DNA of 64,000 nucleotides from the NCBI RefSeq assembly GCF_022809115.1, contig NZ_JALGBH010000001.1:620001-684000 (forward strand), in the 5' to 3' direction. The notes beneath the pieces are model-generated. The model worked only from the letters and a program-made list of their open reading frames with translations. It ran no database searches and was not told where the DNA came from. Shown here one piece after another: positions 7,733 to 14,594 of the stretch (within the stretch, counting starts at the first letter, position 1; every line of letters begins with the position of its first letter). Both the position numbers and the translations under genes were made by a program. Source of the stretch: Pedobacter montanisoli (GTDB lineage Bacteria; Bacteroidota; Bacteroidia; Sphingobacteriales; Sphingobacteriaceae).

Positions 7733-9029
7733 ATATATCTTAAGCGCATTTTTAGCTTTTGCCACAACCTTTGGTGCTTTTGCACAGGCAAATATATCTC
7801 CTGCAAAAGCCCAGTCAAAAAAGATCATCATCATGGGTGGTATTTTACACGTGGGCAATGGCCAAGTTTACAACAATGGATATGTAGTGTTTGAAAAGGG
7901 CAAAATTACCGCAGCTGGTGATGCCACAACTGTTAAATTCAGTACGGCAGATGGCGAGGTGATCAACGCAAACGGCAAGCATATTTATCCAGGATTTATT
8001 GCACCCACCAATAATTTAGGTCTGGTAGAATTCGAATCGATAAAAGCCACAATAGATTTTTCTGAAATCGGTGTTATGAACCCACATATCAGATCTATTG
8101 TTGCCTACAATACCGACTCAAAAGTACAGGCAACCTTACGTACCAATGGCGTGTTAATGTCGCAGATTACTCCGCAGGGAGGCACCATATCAGGCAGTTC
8201 ATCTGTAGTACAGTTGGATGCTTGGAATTGGGAAGATGCGGTAATCAAAACAGACGATGCTATGCATTTAAGCTGGCCTACCATGCCTAGGTTCAGAGGT
8301 TTTGGCGGCAGAGGCGGATTTAATGCCGAAAGTTTTGCAGAGCGCACGCAGAATGCAATTGCCGAACTAAAAAGTTTCTTTGCTGAGGCAAAAGCTTATA
8401 ACGAAGGTGCCAAACCAGCAGAAACCAATACCAGATTTGCTGCAATGGCCGGACTTTTTAAAGGCACTCAGAGACTATTCATCAATGCCAATACGCAAAA
8501 AGATATTGTAGCAGCAGTTAATTTTGCAAAAAGTTTCGGTATTACTCCTGTAATTACCGGAGGATCTGAAGCTTACCTGGTTACCGATTTCTTAAAGGAA
8601 AACAACGTAGGTGTAGTTGTAGATAAGCCACATTCTTTACCTAACAACACAGATGACGATGTGAACCAACCTTATAAAAACGTAGCCAATCTGGTTAACT
8701 CAGGAGTATTGGTTGCAATCAGCATTGATGGTTTCTGGCAACAGAGAAATCTACCTTTTATGGCTGGTACGGCATCTGCGTGGGGCTTAGATAAAGAAAA
8801 AGCATTACAAACCATTACCTTAAACACAGCAAAGATTTTAGGTATGGATAAATCAATAGGTAGCATAGAAAGTGGTAAAGATGCCACATTATTTATATCT
8901 GCCGGCGATGCTTTGGATATGAAATCAAACAAGGTTGAAAGAGCTTTTATACAAGGCAGGGATATTAACCTAGATAACTTGCACAAGCAACTTGACAAGA
9001 AATTTAGCGATAAATACGGAATCAAGTAA
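7725..9029 (+). CDS. Exported amidohydrolase-like protein lacking the metal motif
   Basis: 434 residues from the ATG at 7725. That start lies 8 bases after a GGAGG (7712-7716), whereas the ATG at 7719 would be only 2 bases from it. It overlaps the upstream gene by 8 bases, so translational coupling is likely. A signal peptide (YILSAFLAFATTFGAFAQ) is present. The protein follows the amidohydrolase layout, from GKHIYPGFIAPTNNLG through SIDGFWQQ to LNTAKILGMDKSIGSIESGKDATLF. The usual D-x-H-x-H at the end of strand 1 is replaced by APTNN, and the later His positions are not obvious. It resembles the degenerate first half of its neighbour. It may be a non-catalytic partner of the 1013-residue protein. 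Confidence 0.85.
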   Translation: MNKYILSAFLAFATTFGAFAQANISPAKAQSKKIIIMGGILHVGNGQVYNNGYVVFEKGKITAAGDATTVKFSTADGEVINANGKHIYPGFIAPTNNLGLVEFESIKATIDFSEIGVMNPHIRSIVAYNTDSKVQATLRTNGVLMSQITPQGGTISGSSSVVQLDAWNWEDAVIKTDDAMHLSWPTMPRFRGFGGRGGFNAESFAERTQNAIAELKSFFAEAKAYNEGAKPAETNTRFAAMAGLFKGTQRLFINANTQKDIVAAVNFAKSFGITPVITGGSEAYLVTDFLKENNVGVVVDKPHSLPNNTDDDVNQPYKNVANLVNSGVLVAISIDGFWQQRNLPFMAGTASAWGLDKEKALQTITLNTAKILGMDKSIGSIESGKDATLFISAGDALDMKSNKVERAFIQGRDINLDNLHKQLDKKFSDKYGIK

Positions 9030-9040
9030 TCCTTCAAATG

Positions 9041-9173
9041 AAGAAGGTATCTAAAAAGGTCGGTCGTCACCCTGAATTTATTTCAGGGTCTTTTTGTAGA
9101 GCTACTACAAAATGTTTCAGATTCTGAAACAAGTTCAGAATGACGAATCTCAAAACTTTTTAGACACCTTCTT
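9041..9173. repeat. Compound palindromic intergenic repeat
   Basis: The outer arms AAGAAGGTATCTAAAAAG (9041-9058) and CTTTTTAGACACCTTCTT pair with one mismatch. Inside them CGTCACCCTGAA pairs with TTCAGAATGACG through G-U pairs. The interior holds three small hairpins: CCCTGAA-TTTA-TTCAGGG, GTAG/CTAC and TTTCAG-ATT-CTGAAA. This fits a mobile or REP-like intergenic repeat that may also terminate the amidohydrolase transcript. Only one copy lies in the window. Confidence 0.65.
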
Positions 9174-9184
9174 TTTCTTTCATA

Positions 9185-9220
9185 AAAAAAGCGATCCTAA
9201 ACATAGAACCGCCTCCTTAA
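9185..9220 (-). terminator. Terminator of the tRNA-like operon
   Basis: On the minus strand GCGGTTC, loop TATGTTTA, then GGATCGC (7 pairs, two of them G-U), followed immediately by TTTTTTT. It lies about 35 bases past the 3' end of the second tRNA-like gene. Confidence 0.55.
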
Positions 9221-9244
9221 CTAACTTACTATTTATTTAAAAAG

Positions 9245-9380
9245 CTGTTGGGGAAGGAGTCGAACCTTCAAGAGGTAGTTAGCAAAGTATATCCAATTGT
9301 AGCCAAGATATACCCTTGTTTATCCTATAATCCCCACCACCGAGACAAGGAGGTGTGTCTGCCAATTTCACCACCCAACA
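9245..9380 (-). ncRNA. tRNA-like RNA B with a 67-base variable region
   Basis: A 136-base element that folds as a tRNA at its ends. The acceptor stem is TGTTGGG/CCCAACA (7 pairs, discriminator G, CCA not encoded). The D arm is GTG/CAC with a Leu-type loop AAATTGGCAGA. The T arm is GAAGG-TTCGACT-CCTTC. The anticodon arm would be CCTCC-TTGTCTC-GGTGG with a U-U mismatch and anticodon GUC. The variable region is 67 bases, against about 4-5 or 10-24 in normal tRNAs. It has a basal GGGG/CCTC stem and an inner hairpin GTATATC/GATATAC. The arm also contains CACCTCCTT, identical to the 16S anti-SD segment. It is probably a dedicated small RNA or a highly aberrant tRNA. Confidence 0.7.
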
Positions 9381-9424
9381 GTATTTAATTTTAATCTGCA
9401 ATGCTTATATTGCAATTATTAAAG

Positions 9425-9534
9425 CTGTAGGGGAAGGACTCGAACCTTCAAGGAGTAGTTAATCTGTTTCCAGAGTTTCCATATTCTCCGCCACCGAGAC
9501 AAGGAGGTGTGTCTGCCTGTTTCACCACCCTACA
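9425..9534 (-). ncRNA. tRNA-like RNA A with a 41-base variable region
   Basis: A 110-base sister of the element 44 bases downstream. The acceptor stem is TGTAGGG/CCCTACA (compensated differently from copy B, and still fully paired), the D arm is GTG/CAC, and the T arm is GAAGG-TTCGAGT-CCTTC. A 27-base block from the D loop through the anticodon arm is identical in both copies, including CACCTCCTT and the nominal GUC anticodon. The 41-base variable region has a basal GGAG/CTCC stem and an inner TCTG-GAAA-CAGA tetraloop hairpin. Both copies end that region with TAACTAC. Covarying acceptor stems argue that both are functional RNAs, not decayed tRNAs. Confidence 0.72.
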
Positions 9535-9575
9535 ATTAAAAACTAATTAAAGAACTTTTTTTGTTTTGCTTGTTA

Positions 9576-9608
9576 CAAATATAGGTCAAAGCCTATTTAT
9601 GTTACAAA
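9576..9608 (-). promoter_or_regulatory. Promoter of the tRNA-like RNA operon
   Basis: Minus-strand -7 box TATATTTG (9583-9576) and -33 TTTG (9608-9605), 21 bases apart, a good Bacteroidota promoter. Transcription should start near 9571, about 37 bases before RNA A, and run through both RNAs. Confidence 0.7.
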
Positions 9609-9681
9609 TTTTTCAATAAATTATTTTAATTTTTGCAAAATCAGCAATATTTAATTATTTTTATTGAAAACTCAATATTTT

Positions 9682-10158
9682 ATGCTTAAAAAAGAAAGCC
9701 AAAATTTAGAAATTGATAATCTGGATATTCAAATCCTCACCCAACTGATGCACGATGCCACCAAACCTTATACAGAAATTGCAAAAGAATTGGTTATTTC
9801 TGGAGGTACAGTACATGTACGCATGAAGAAGTTGGCTGATATGGGCATCATAAGAGGCTCTCATTTAATCATAGATCCTAAAAAAGCAGGTTATGACATT
9901 ACAGCCTTTCTGGGTATCTATCTCGAAAAGGGATCTCTGTACAAAGATGCGGTAGAACAACTGAGCAAGATTAAAGAGGTGGTAGAGCTACATTATACCA
10001 CCGGTTCTTACAGCATGTTCGCCAAAATTACCTGTAGAGACACCGATCATTTACGCTATGTGCTTAATGAACAGATACAGGCCGTAAAAGGGATACAAAG
10101 AACCGAAACCCTCATTTCGCTAGAAGAAAGCATTAAAAGGCAAATAGAATTGTTATAA
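9682..10158 (+). CDS. Lrp/AsnC-family transcriptional regulator
   Basis: 158 residues from the ATG at 9682; a TTG at 9664 is less likely. The N-terminal winged helix-turn-helix shows LDIQILTQLMHDATKPYTEIAKELVISGGTVHVRMKKL in pieces typical of AsnC, with the recognition helix around SGGTVHVRMKKLADMGII. A C-terminal RAM/AsnC ligand domain follows, with GYDITAFLGIYLEKG and a VVELHYTTGSYSMFAKI strand. The family binds amino acids as octamers or dodecamers and regulates transport and metabolism. It is divergent from the tRNA-like RNA operon and shares about 150 bases of upstream DNA with it, so regulation of that operon is possible but unproven. Confidence 0.93.
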   Translation: MLKKESQNLEIDNLDIQILTQLMHDATKPYTEIAKELVISGGTVHVRMKKLADMGIIRGSHLIIDPKKAGYDITAFLGIYLEKGSLYKDAVEQLSKIKEVVELHYTTGSYSMFAKITCRDTDHLRYVLNEQIQAVKGIQRTETLISLEESIKRQIELL

Positions 10159-10252
10159 CACAACTATTTTATATTTTTTTCAGATTTGTATATTTTTTTT
10201 GAGATTTTTAAAGATTATTGTAGAATATTAAGAAATTTTTTCCACAGCCAAA

Positions 10253-10648
10253 ATGCACAACCTTAGTCCAGCGTTAGCTTTTAATAAAAAAACAATTTTA
10301 TTGGTAGATGATGAGGTTACCGTTCTTAAGCTTCTGGAATTCATTTTAAAAAAAGATTATAACCTTGTTGTACACAATAATGGTTTAGAAGCAATCAGTT
10401 GGATGGACGAAGGTAATATGCCCGATCTGATTATTTCGGATCTGCTGATGCCCTACGTTGACGGTATTGACTTTGTAAGGGGGCTAAAATCAAGCGGATA
10501 TTACAGAAATATACCTGTTATCTTGTTATCTGCAGCTTACTCAGCAGAGGATCTGGCAGCAAAACTAACTTATAAGTTTAATCTATTGATACCCAAACCA
10601 TTTAATCCCTCAAAACTACAGGAACATATCAAGTCATTGTTAGACTAA
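10253..10648 (+). CDS. Single-domain response regulator
   Basis: 131-residue receiver domain with no output domain. It has the acidic pair DDE near residue 19, the phospho-acceptor Asp in LIISDLLMPYVDG, the Ser of ILLSAA, and the Lys of IPKPFNPSKL. It should be phosphorylated by an unlinked histidine kinase. Its TAA overlaps the ATG of the next gene by one base (TAATG), tying it to the exopolysaccharide operon. It could therefore act by protein contact with the receiver-like domain of the adjoining sugar transferase, or on export. No kinase lies in the window. Confidence 0.93.
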   Translation: MHNLSPALAFNKKTILLVDDEVTVLKLLEFILKKDYNLVVHNNGLEAISWMDEGNMPDLIISDLLMPYVDGIDFVRGLKSSGYYRNIPVILLSAAYSAEDLAAKLTYKFNLLIPKPFNPSKLQEHIKSLLD

Positions 10649-11718
10649 TGGAAAATCAAAACCCCTCTCTTAATTCCAATCAACCACGGTTTAATATTAT
10701 TTACTTTGCCAATAAGTATGAAGACCAGATAAAAGATACTTTTAGTTTTCCGCACGGTTTACGAAAGGCCACTTCTTATAATGAAATTTTTGATATCGTT
10801 AGCCATCTATCTGTATTTGAACTCAATGTTTCCATTTTTTTAGAAGTTGAGCCTGCGCAGGTTCATGAAGCTTTTAACTTGGTTGATTCACTAAAGAAGA
10901 ACTGGCTGAGCCGCAACATTGTAATCATATTCCTGCTTACTGAGCCTGATGCAGCCGTTACGCAAAAAGCATTTGACCTAAGGGTAAGCGATTGCTACAC
11001 GCCTCCTTTTAATTTTACAGACGTGCAGCTGAGATTGGAATTTTTATCCGCTTATAAAATCTTAAATGAGCAACTCAAAAATCTTCCGGAACAACCCCTT
11101 CAGCAATATAAAGCGCCCTTCTTAAAAAGAGCTTTTGATATTGTATTTTCTACAACGGCACTTATTTTGCTAAGTCCAGTATTTTTAATCGTTGCACTTC
11201 TCATTAAATTAGATTCAAGAGGTCCGGTATTTTATACCAGTAAAAGAGTGGGCACCGGATATAAAATTTTCGATTTCTATAAATTCAGGTCTATGCGGCA
11301 AAATGCGGATAAAGAAGTTCAGAATTTGATGAACAAAAACCAATATGGCGAATCTGCGTTCTTCAAGCTTCAGAATGACCCACGTGTAACCAAATTAGGG
11401 AGTTTCTTAAGAAATACCAGTATTGATGAATTGCCCCAGTTATTTAATGTTATAAAAGGCGATATGTCTATAGTAGGTAACCGCCCGCTTCCTTTATACG
11501 AAGCAGAACAACTTACCACTAATGAATGGTCTATGCGTTTTTTAGGGCCAGCAGGTATTACAGGACTTTGGCAGATCATTAAAAGAGGCAAAAGTGACAT
11601 GTCTGACCGCGAGAGAAAGAAACTTGATAATTTTTACAACAAAAAGTTCTCTATTTGGTTAGATTTGAAAATAATATTTATGACTATACCTGTGCTTTTT
11701 CAAAAAGAAAAGGTGTAA
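10648..11718 (+). CDS. Receiver-like domain fused to a polyprenyl-phosphate sugar-1-phosphate transferase
   Basis: 356 residues. About residues 150-356 are a bacterial sugar transferase that loads the first sugar phosphate onto undecaprenyl phosphate. Landmarks are KRAFDIVFSTTALILLSPVF (membrane hairpin), RGPVFYTSKRVG, FDFYKFRSM, FLRNTSIDELPQLFNVIKG, MSIVGNRPLPLYEAE and GPAGITGLWQI. The first 140 residues resemble a receiver or PatA-like fold (alternating strands such as NIVIIFLLTEPDAA). The phospho-Asp position reads EVEPAQ, so it is probably not phosphorylatable. It is translationally coupled to the receiver gene upstream. It likely starts synthesis of the locus polysaccharide and may be gated through its N-terminal domain. 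Confidence 0.9.
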   Translation: MENQNPSLNSNQPRFNIIYFANKYEDQIKDTFSFPHGLRKATSYNEIFDIVSHLSVFELNVSIFLEVEPAQVHEAFNLVDSLKKNWLSRNIVIIFLLTEPDAAVTQKAFDLRVSDCYTPPFNFTDVQLRLEFLSAYKILNEQLKNLPEQPLQQYKAPFLKRAFDIVFSTTALILLSPVFLIVALLIKLDSRGPVFYTSKRVGTGYKIFDFYKFRSMRQNADKEVQNLMNKNQYGESAFFKLQNDPRVTKLGSFLRNTSIDELPQLFNVIKGDMSIVGNRPLPLYEAEQLTTNEWSMRFLGPAGITGLWQIIKRGKSDMSDRERKKLDNFYNKKFSIWLDLKIIFMTIPVLFQKEKV

Positions 11719-11738
11719 CTTATAATCAAATTAGCTAA

Positions 11739-12419
11739 ATGAAAAAATATACATACTTTGTGTTTCTGTTTGTCTTGCTCACTTCAAAAAGTGTTTTTGC
11801 TCAAGACGATATCATTAACCAGATTAACACGCCCTTGTTGCAAAAGTATGTTGACTTAGCTAAACAGAATTATCCTAAAAGGCAAATGTTCAAGTCTAGT
11901 GAGTTAAGTGCCAAAGCTAAGATAGGTGTTGCTTCTGCCACTTATCTGGAAGCTTTTAACGTTTCTTATTTTTACAGGCCTGATAATGCCACCATCATCA
12001 ATAACTCCAATCCTTACTCTATCAATGGATTTCAATTTGGGGTTTACCTTAACTTGGGTATATTTTTACGAACTCCATCATTGGTTAAACAGGCAAAAGA
12101 AGAATATAAAGCGGCTACTTTTCAAACCAAAGAATATGATCTGATCTTAGAATCAGAAGTAAGGCAAAAATACTATGAATACTTACAGCTGTTTAATGAC
12201 CTTAAAGTAAAAGCACAAGCCTACATAGATAATAAAGCTTCCAGCGACGGATTGAAATATAAATTTGAAAAAGGGGAAGTTTCGCTAGATGTATATAGCA
12301 AAGCCAAAGCTATTACTTCTTCTGCCCAATCAGAAAAATTATTAACAGAACTTAATCTCCTAAAAGCAAAAGATACTTTAGAAACATTAATTGGCCAAAA
12401 ATTAGAAGATGTGAAATAA
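11739..12419 (+). CDS. TolC-like exported protein (short)
   Basis: 226 residues with a signal peptide ending near SKSVFAQ. The mature part is mostly helical, with heptad-like segments (ELSAKAKIGVASATYLEAFNV, EYDLILESEVRQKYYEYL, YSKAKAITSSAQSEKLLTEL). It looks like one half of a TolC/outer-membrane-factor protein, which normally has about 420-480 residues with two repeats. It sits between the sugar transferase and the Wzz-like gene (6-base gap to the latter), the place of an outer-membrane or periplasmic export component. Whether it forms a channel alone is not clear. Confidence 0.72.
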   Translation: MKKYTYFVFLFVLLTSKSVFAQDDIINQINTPLLQKYVDLAKQNYPKRQMFKSSELSAKAKIGVASATYLEAFNVSYFYRPDNATIINNSNPYSINGFQFGVYLNLGIFLRTPSLVKQAKEEYKAATFQTKEYDLILESEVRQKYYEYLQLFNDLKVKAQAYIDNKASSDGLKYKFEKGEVSLDVYSKAKAITSSAQSEKLLTELNLLKAKDTLETLIGQKLEDVK

Positions 12420-12425
12420 GCGATT

Positions 12426-14594
12426 ATGAATATTAGAGAATTTTTAAATCTTATTGCCAGATATAAATGGTTGATTATTGCAATTCCTACAATAACGCTT
12501 TGCATAACCTACTTGCTCGTTAAAAATCTTCCTAAAGAATATAAATCGCAGGCTAAATTATCTACTGGTTTATTGGATCCTTCAAGACAGGTTGCTCCTG
12601 ATGTTCCTTCCTATTCAGGCCCAGACCTATTGATCAAGATCAATCAGCAGTTTACCAATATCATGGATATCATGGCTATGCCAAAAAACATGAGCATTCT
12701 TTCTTATCGTTTAATTTTACACGATCTTAAGAACCCACAAAAACCATTTAAACCCTTAAGCGATGATGTAAAGGCCTTGAGCGAAAACGAAAGGCAGGAG
12801 GCAATCAGATTATTTGAAGAGCGCTTAGCTCAAAAACAAGTATTAACTCCCCTAGACAATTACCATATCAAGCTATATAACTTGGTAAAATCAATGGGTT
12901 ATGATGCCAAGACATTAAGTAGAAAATTATCCATCAGTCACGAAGACAACAGCGATTTTGTTACGGTAGAGTTCACCTCAAACAATACGTTTCTTTCTGT
13001 TTTTGTAGTAAATACACTCTCTAGGGATTTTATTAACAATTACAGCTTTGACCTGATCAGCAATAAGAATAAATCCATAACAGTATTAGATTCTCTTCTA
13101 AAGAAAAAAGAAGGGGTAATGAATGATAAGAATCAGCAGTTAAAGGAATATAAAATCAAAAATAGGGTGCTAAACCTTGATAAGCAATCGCAAATTGTTT
13201 ACCAACAGATCATAGACTACGAGAATAAGAAGTCACAGGCATTAATCGATCTGCAATCCTTACAATCGGCTTTAAACAATGTAAATAAGAATTTGCAAAG
13301 CAGAGATCAGGATAAATACCTGGGAGCTGAGCTTTCTCAGGACAATCAAACGATCATTAGCTTAAAAAATAAGATACATACTGCCGAAAATGATTATATA
13401 GATGGAGGCTTCCTCGCTAAGGATAAAAAGAAAGTAGACTCGCTTCAACAACTGCTTAATGCACAATTGGTAAAATCCAATGATAATTATGTAAGCGATC
13501 CTTTAGTAGCTAAACAAAGTTTAATACTCAGACGCATATCTCTTGGTGTTGATCTGGATAAAACCAGAGCAAGTATTAAAGATATTGATGATGAACTGGC
13601 AAAATTAAATGCAAAGTTTACCACCATGGTTCCTTTTGATGCTGGTGTGCAAAAATATGAACGCGATGCAGATGTGGCAACCAAAGAATATTTAGACATC
13701 TTAAATCGCTATAACCAGACCAATCTGGATAAAAACATAGGATTACGCCTGCAATTAGAACAGGAAGGCGTGCCCACCTCGCCCGAGGCTTCTAAAAAGG
13801 TTATATACATGGCTTTAGCAGCCATTGCTAGCTTTGCCATTTGCTTCTTTATTCTTTTGATCATCCATGTTTTTGACCATTCTATCAACGATCAAAAACA
13901 GTTAGAGGAAGCCACAAATAATAAAGTTATTGGCGAACTAAATCATCTCAAATCAGACAGCAGCAATATCCATGAACTTTGGAAAACATCTGAAGCTTAT
14001 AAAGATCGGTTAATGTATAAAAACCAGTTGCGTCATATCCGTTTCGAGGTCAATAAAATTTTAGCAAAAGAAGATTTTAAGATTTTAGGCATCACTTCCC
14101 TTAAACCTGATAAATATTATATATCTTCTGTTACGAGCCTGGCCTATGCATTTGCCCGCCTTAACAAACAAGTTCTTTTGATCGGTAATAATGAAGTTGG
14201 CTTTGAGGCACAAAAATTAAACGTACCTACCAACCAATCTGTTAAAGCAGTTTTTCAGGATTGTAGTATACAAAAAAACAAGCACATTACTTATTTAAAC
14301 AGTGATCTCGAAGGTTTTTCTTTATTAGAAAAGAATGATAAAAATAACCTTACACAGTCTTTTAACAAGCTTAAAAAAGAGTTTGATCTAATCATTATTT
14401 GTCTCGAGCCTTTAAATACAGTAAATGACATGAAGGAATGGACTTTATTTACTGAAAAATACCTGGCTACTTTTATGGCTGGTAATTCTATTAGCGAAAA
14501 GGACAAAGAAGCCATAAAAGACCTTAGTGAGGATAATAAGTTTATCGGATGGTTAATTGATGGTGTGAAACGGAATAAGCGCACCAATGCTTAA
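12426..14594 (+). CDS. Wzz/GumC-type polysaccharide co-polymerase with a decayed kinase domain
   Basis: 722 residues. An N-terminal Wzz domain has a first membrane helix about residues 14-34 (WLIIAIPTITLCITYLL). A long periplasmic coiled coil follows (about 200-440, for example EGVMNDKNQQLKEYK). A second helix lies at about 458-482 (VIYMALAAIASFAICFFIL). The C-terminal 200 residues align in layout with a BY-kinase domain, but the Walker A site reads SLKPDKYYISS instead of a GEGKS-type loop. The Walker A' aspartates of VLLIDxD are replaced (VLLIGNNE), and there is no terminal tyrosine cluster. It should control chain length and export geometry without kinase activity. The next gene overlaps it by 8 bases. 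Confidence 0.88.
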   Translation: MNIREFLNLIARYKWLIIAIPTITLCITYLLVKNLPKEYKSQAKLSTGLLDPSRQVAPDVPSYSGPDLLIKINQQFTNIMDIMAMPKNMSILSYRLILHDLKNPQKPFKPLSDDVKALSENERQEAIRLFEERLAQKQVLTPLDNYHIKLYNLVKSMGYDAKTLSRKLSISHEDNSDFVTVEFTSNNTFLSVFVVNTLSRDFINNYSFDLISNKNKSITVLDSLLKKKEGVMNDKNQQLKEYKIKNRVLNLDKQSQIVYQQIIDYENKKSQALIDLQSLQSALNNVNKNLQSRDQDKYLGAELSQDNQTIISLKNKIHTAENDYIDGGFLAKDKKKVDSLQQLLNAQLVKSNDNYVSDPLVAKQSLILRRISLGVDLDKTRASIKDIDDELAKLNAKFTTMVPFDAGVQKYERDADVATKEYLDILNRYNQTNLDKNIGLRLQLEQEGVPTSPEASKKVIYMALAAIASFAICFFILLIIHVFDHSINDQKQLEEATNNKVIGELNHLKSDSSNIHELWKTSEAYKDRLMYKNQLRHIRFEVNKILAKEDFKILGITSLKPDKYYISSVTSLAYAFARLNKQVLLIGNNEVGFEAQKLNVPTNQSVKAVFQDCSIQKNKHITYLNSDLEGFSLLEKNDKNNLTQSFNKLKKEFDLIIICLEPLNTVNDMKEWTLFTEKYLATFMAGNSISEKDKEAIKDLSEDNKFIGWLIDGVKRNKRTNA

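Noticed and set aside
9348..9356. Perfect Shine-Dalgarno-like AAGGAGGTG on the plus strand, repeated near 9502-9510
   Set aside because: No start codon follows at a suitable distance on the plus strand. It is the complement of the conserved anticodon arm of the two minus-strand tRNA-like RNAs.
9245..9534. Two ordinary tRNA genes (for example tRNA-Asp GUC or tRNA-Leu)
   Set aside because: The total lengths of 136 and 110 bases, the 67- and 41-base variable regions and the U-U mismatch in the anticodon stem are not compatible with a standard tRNA. They are reported as tRNA-like RNAs instead.
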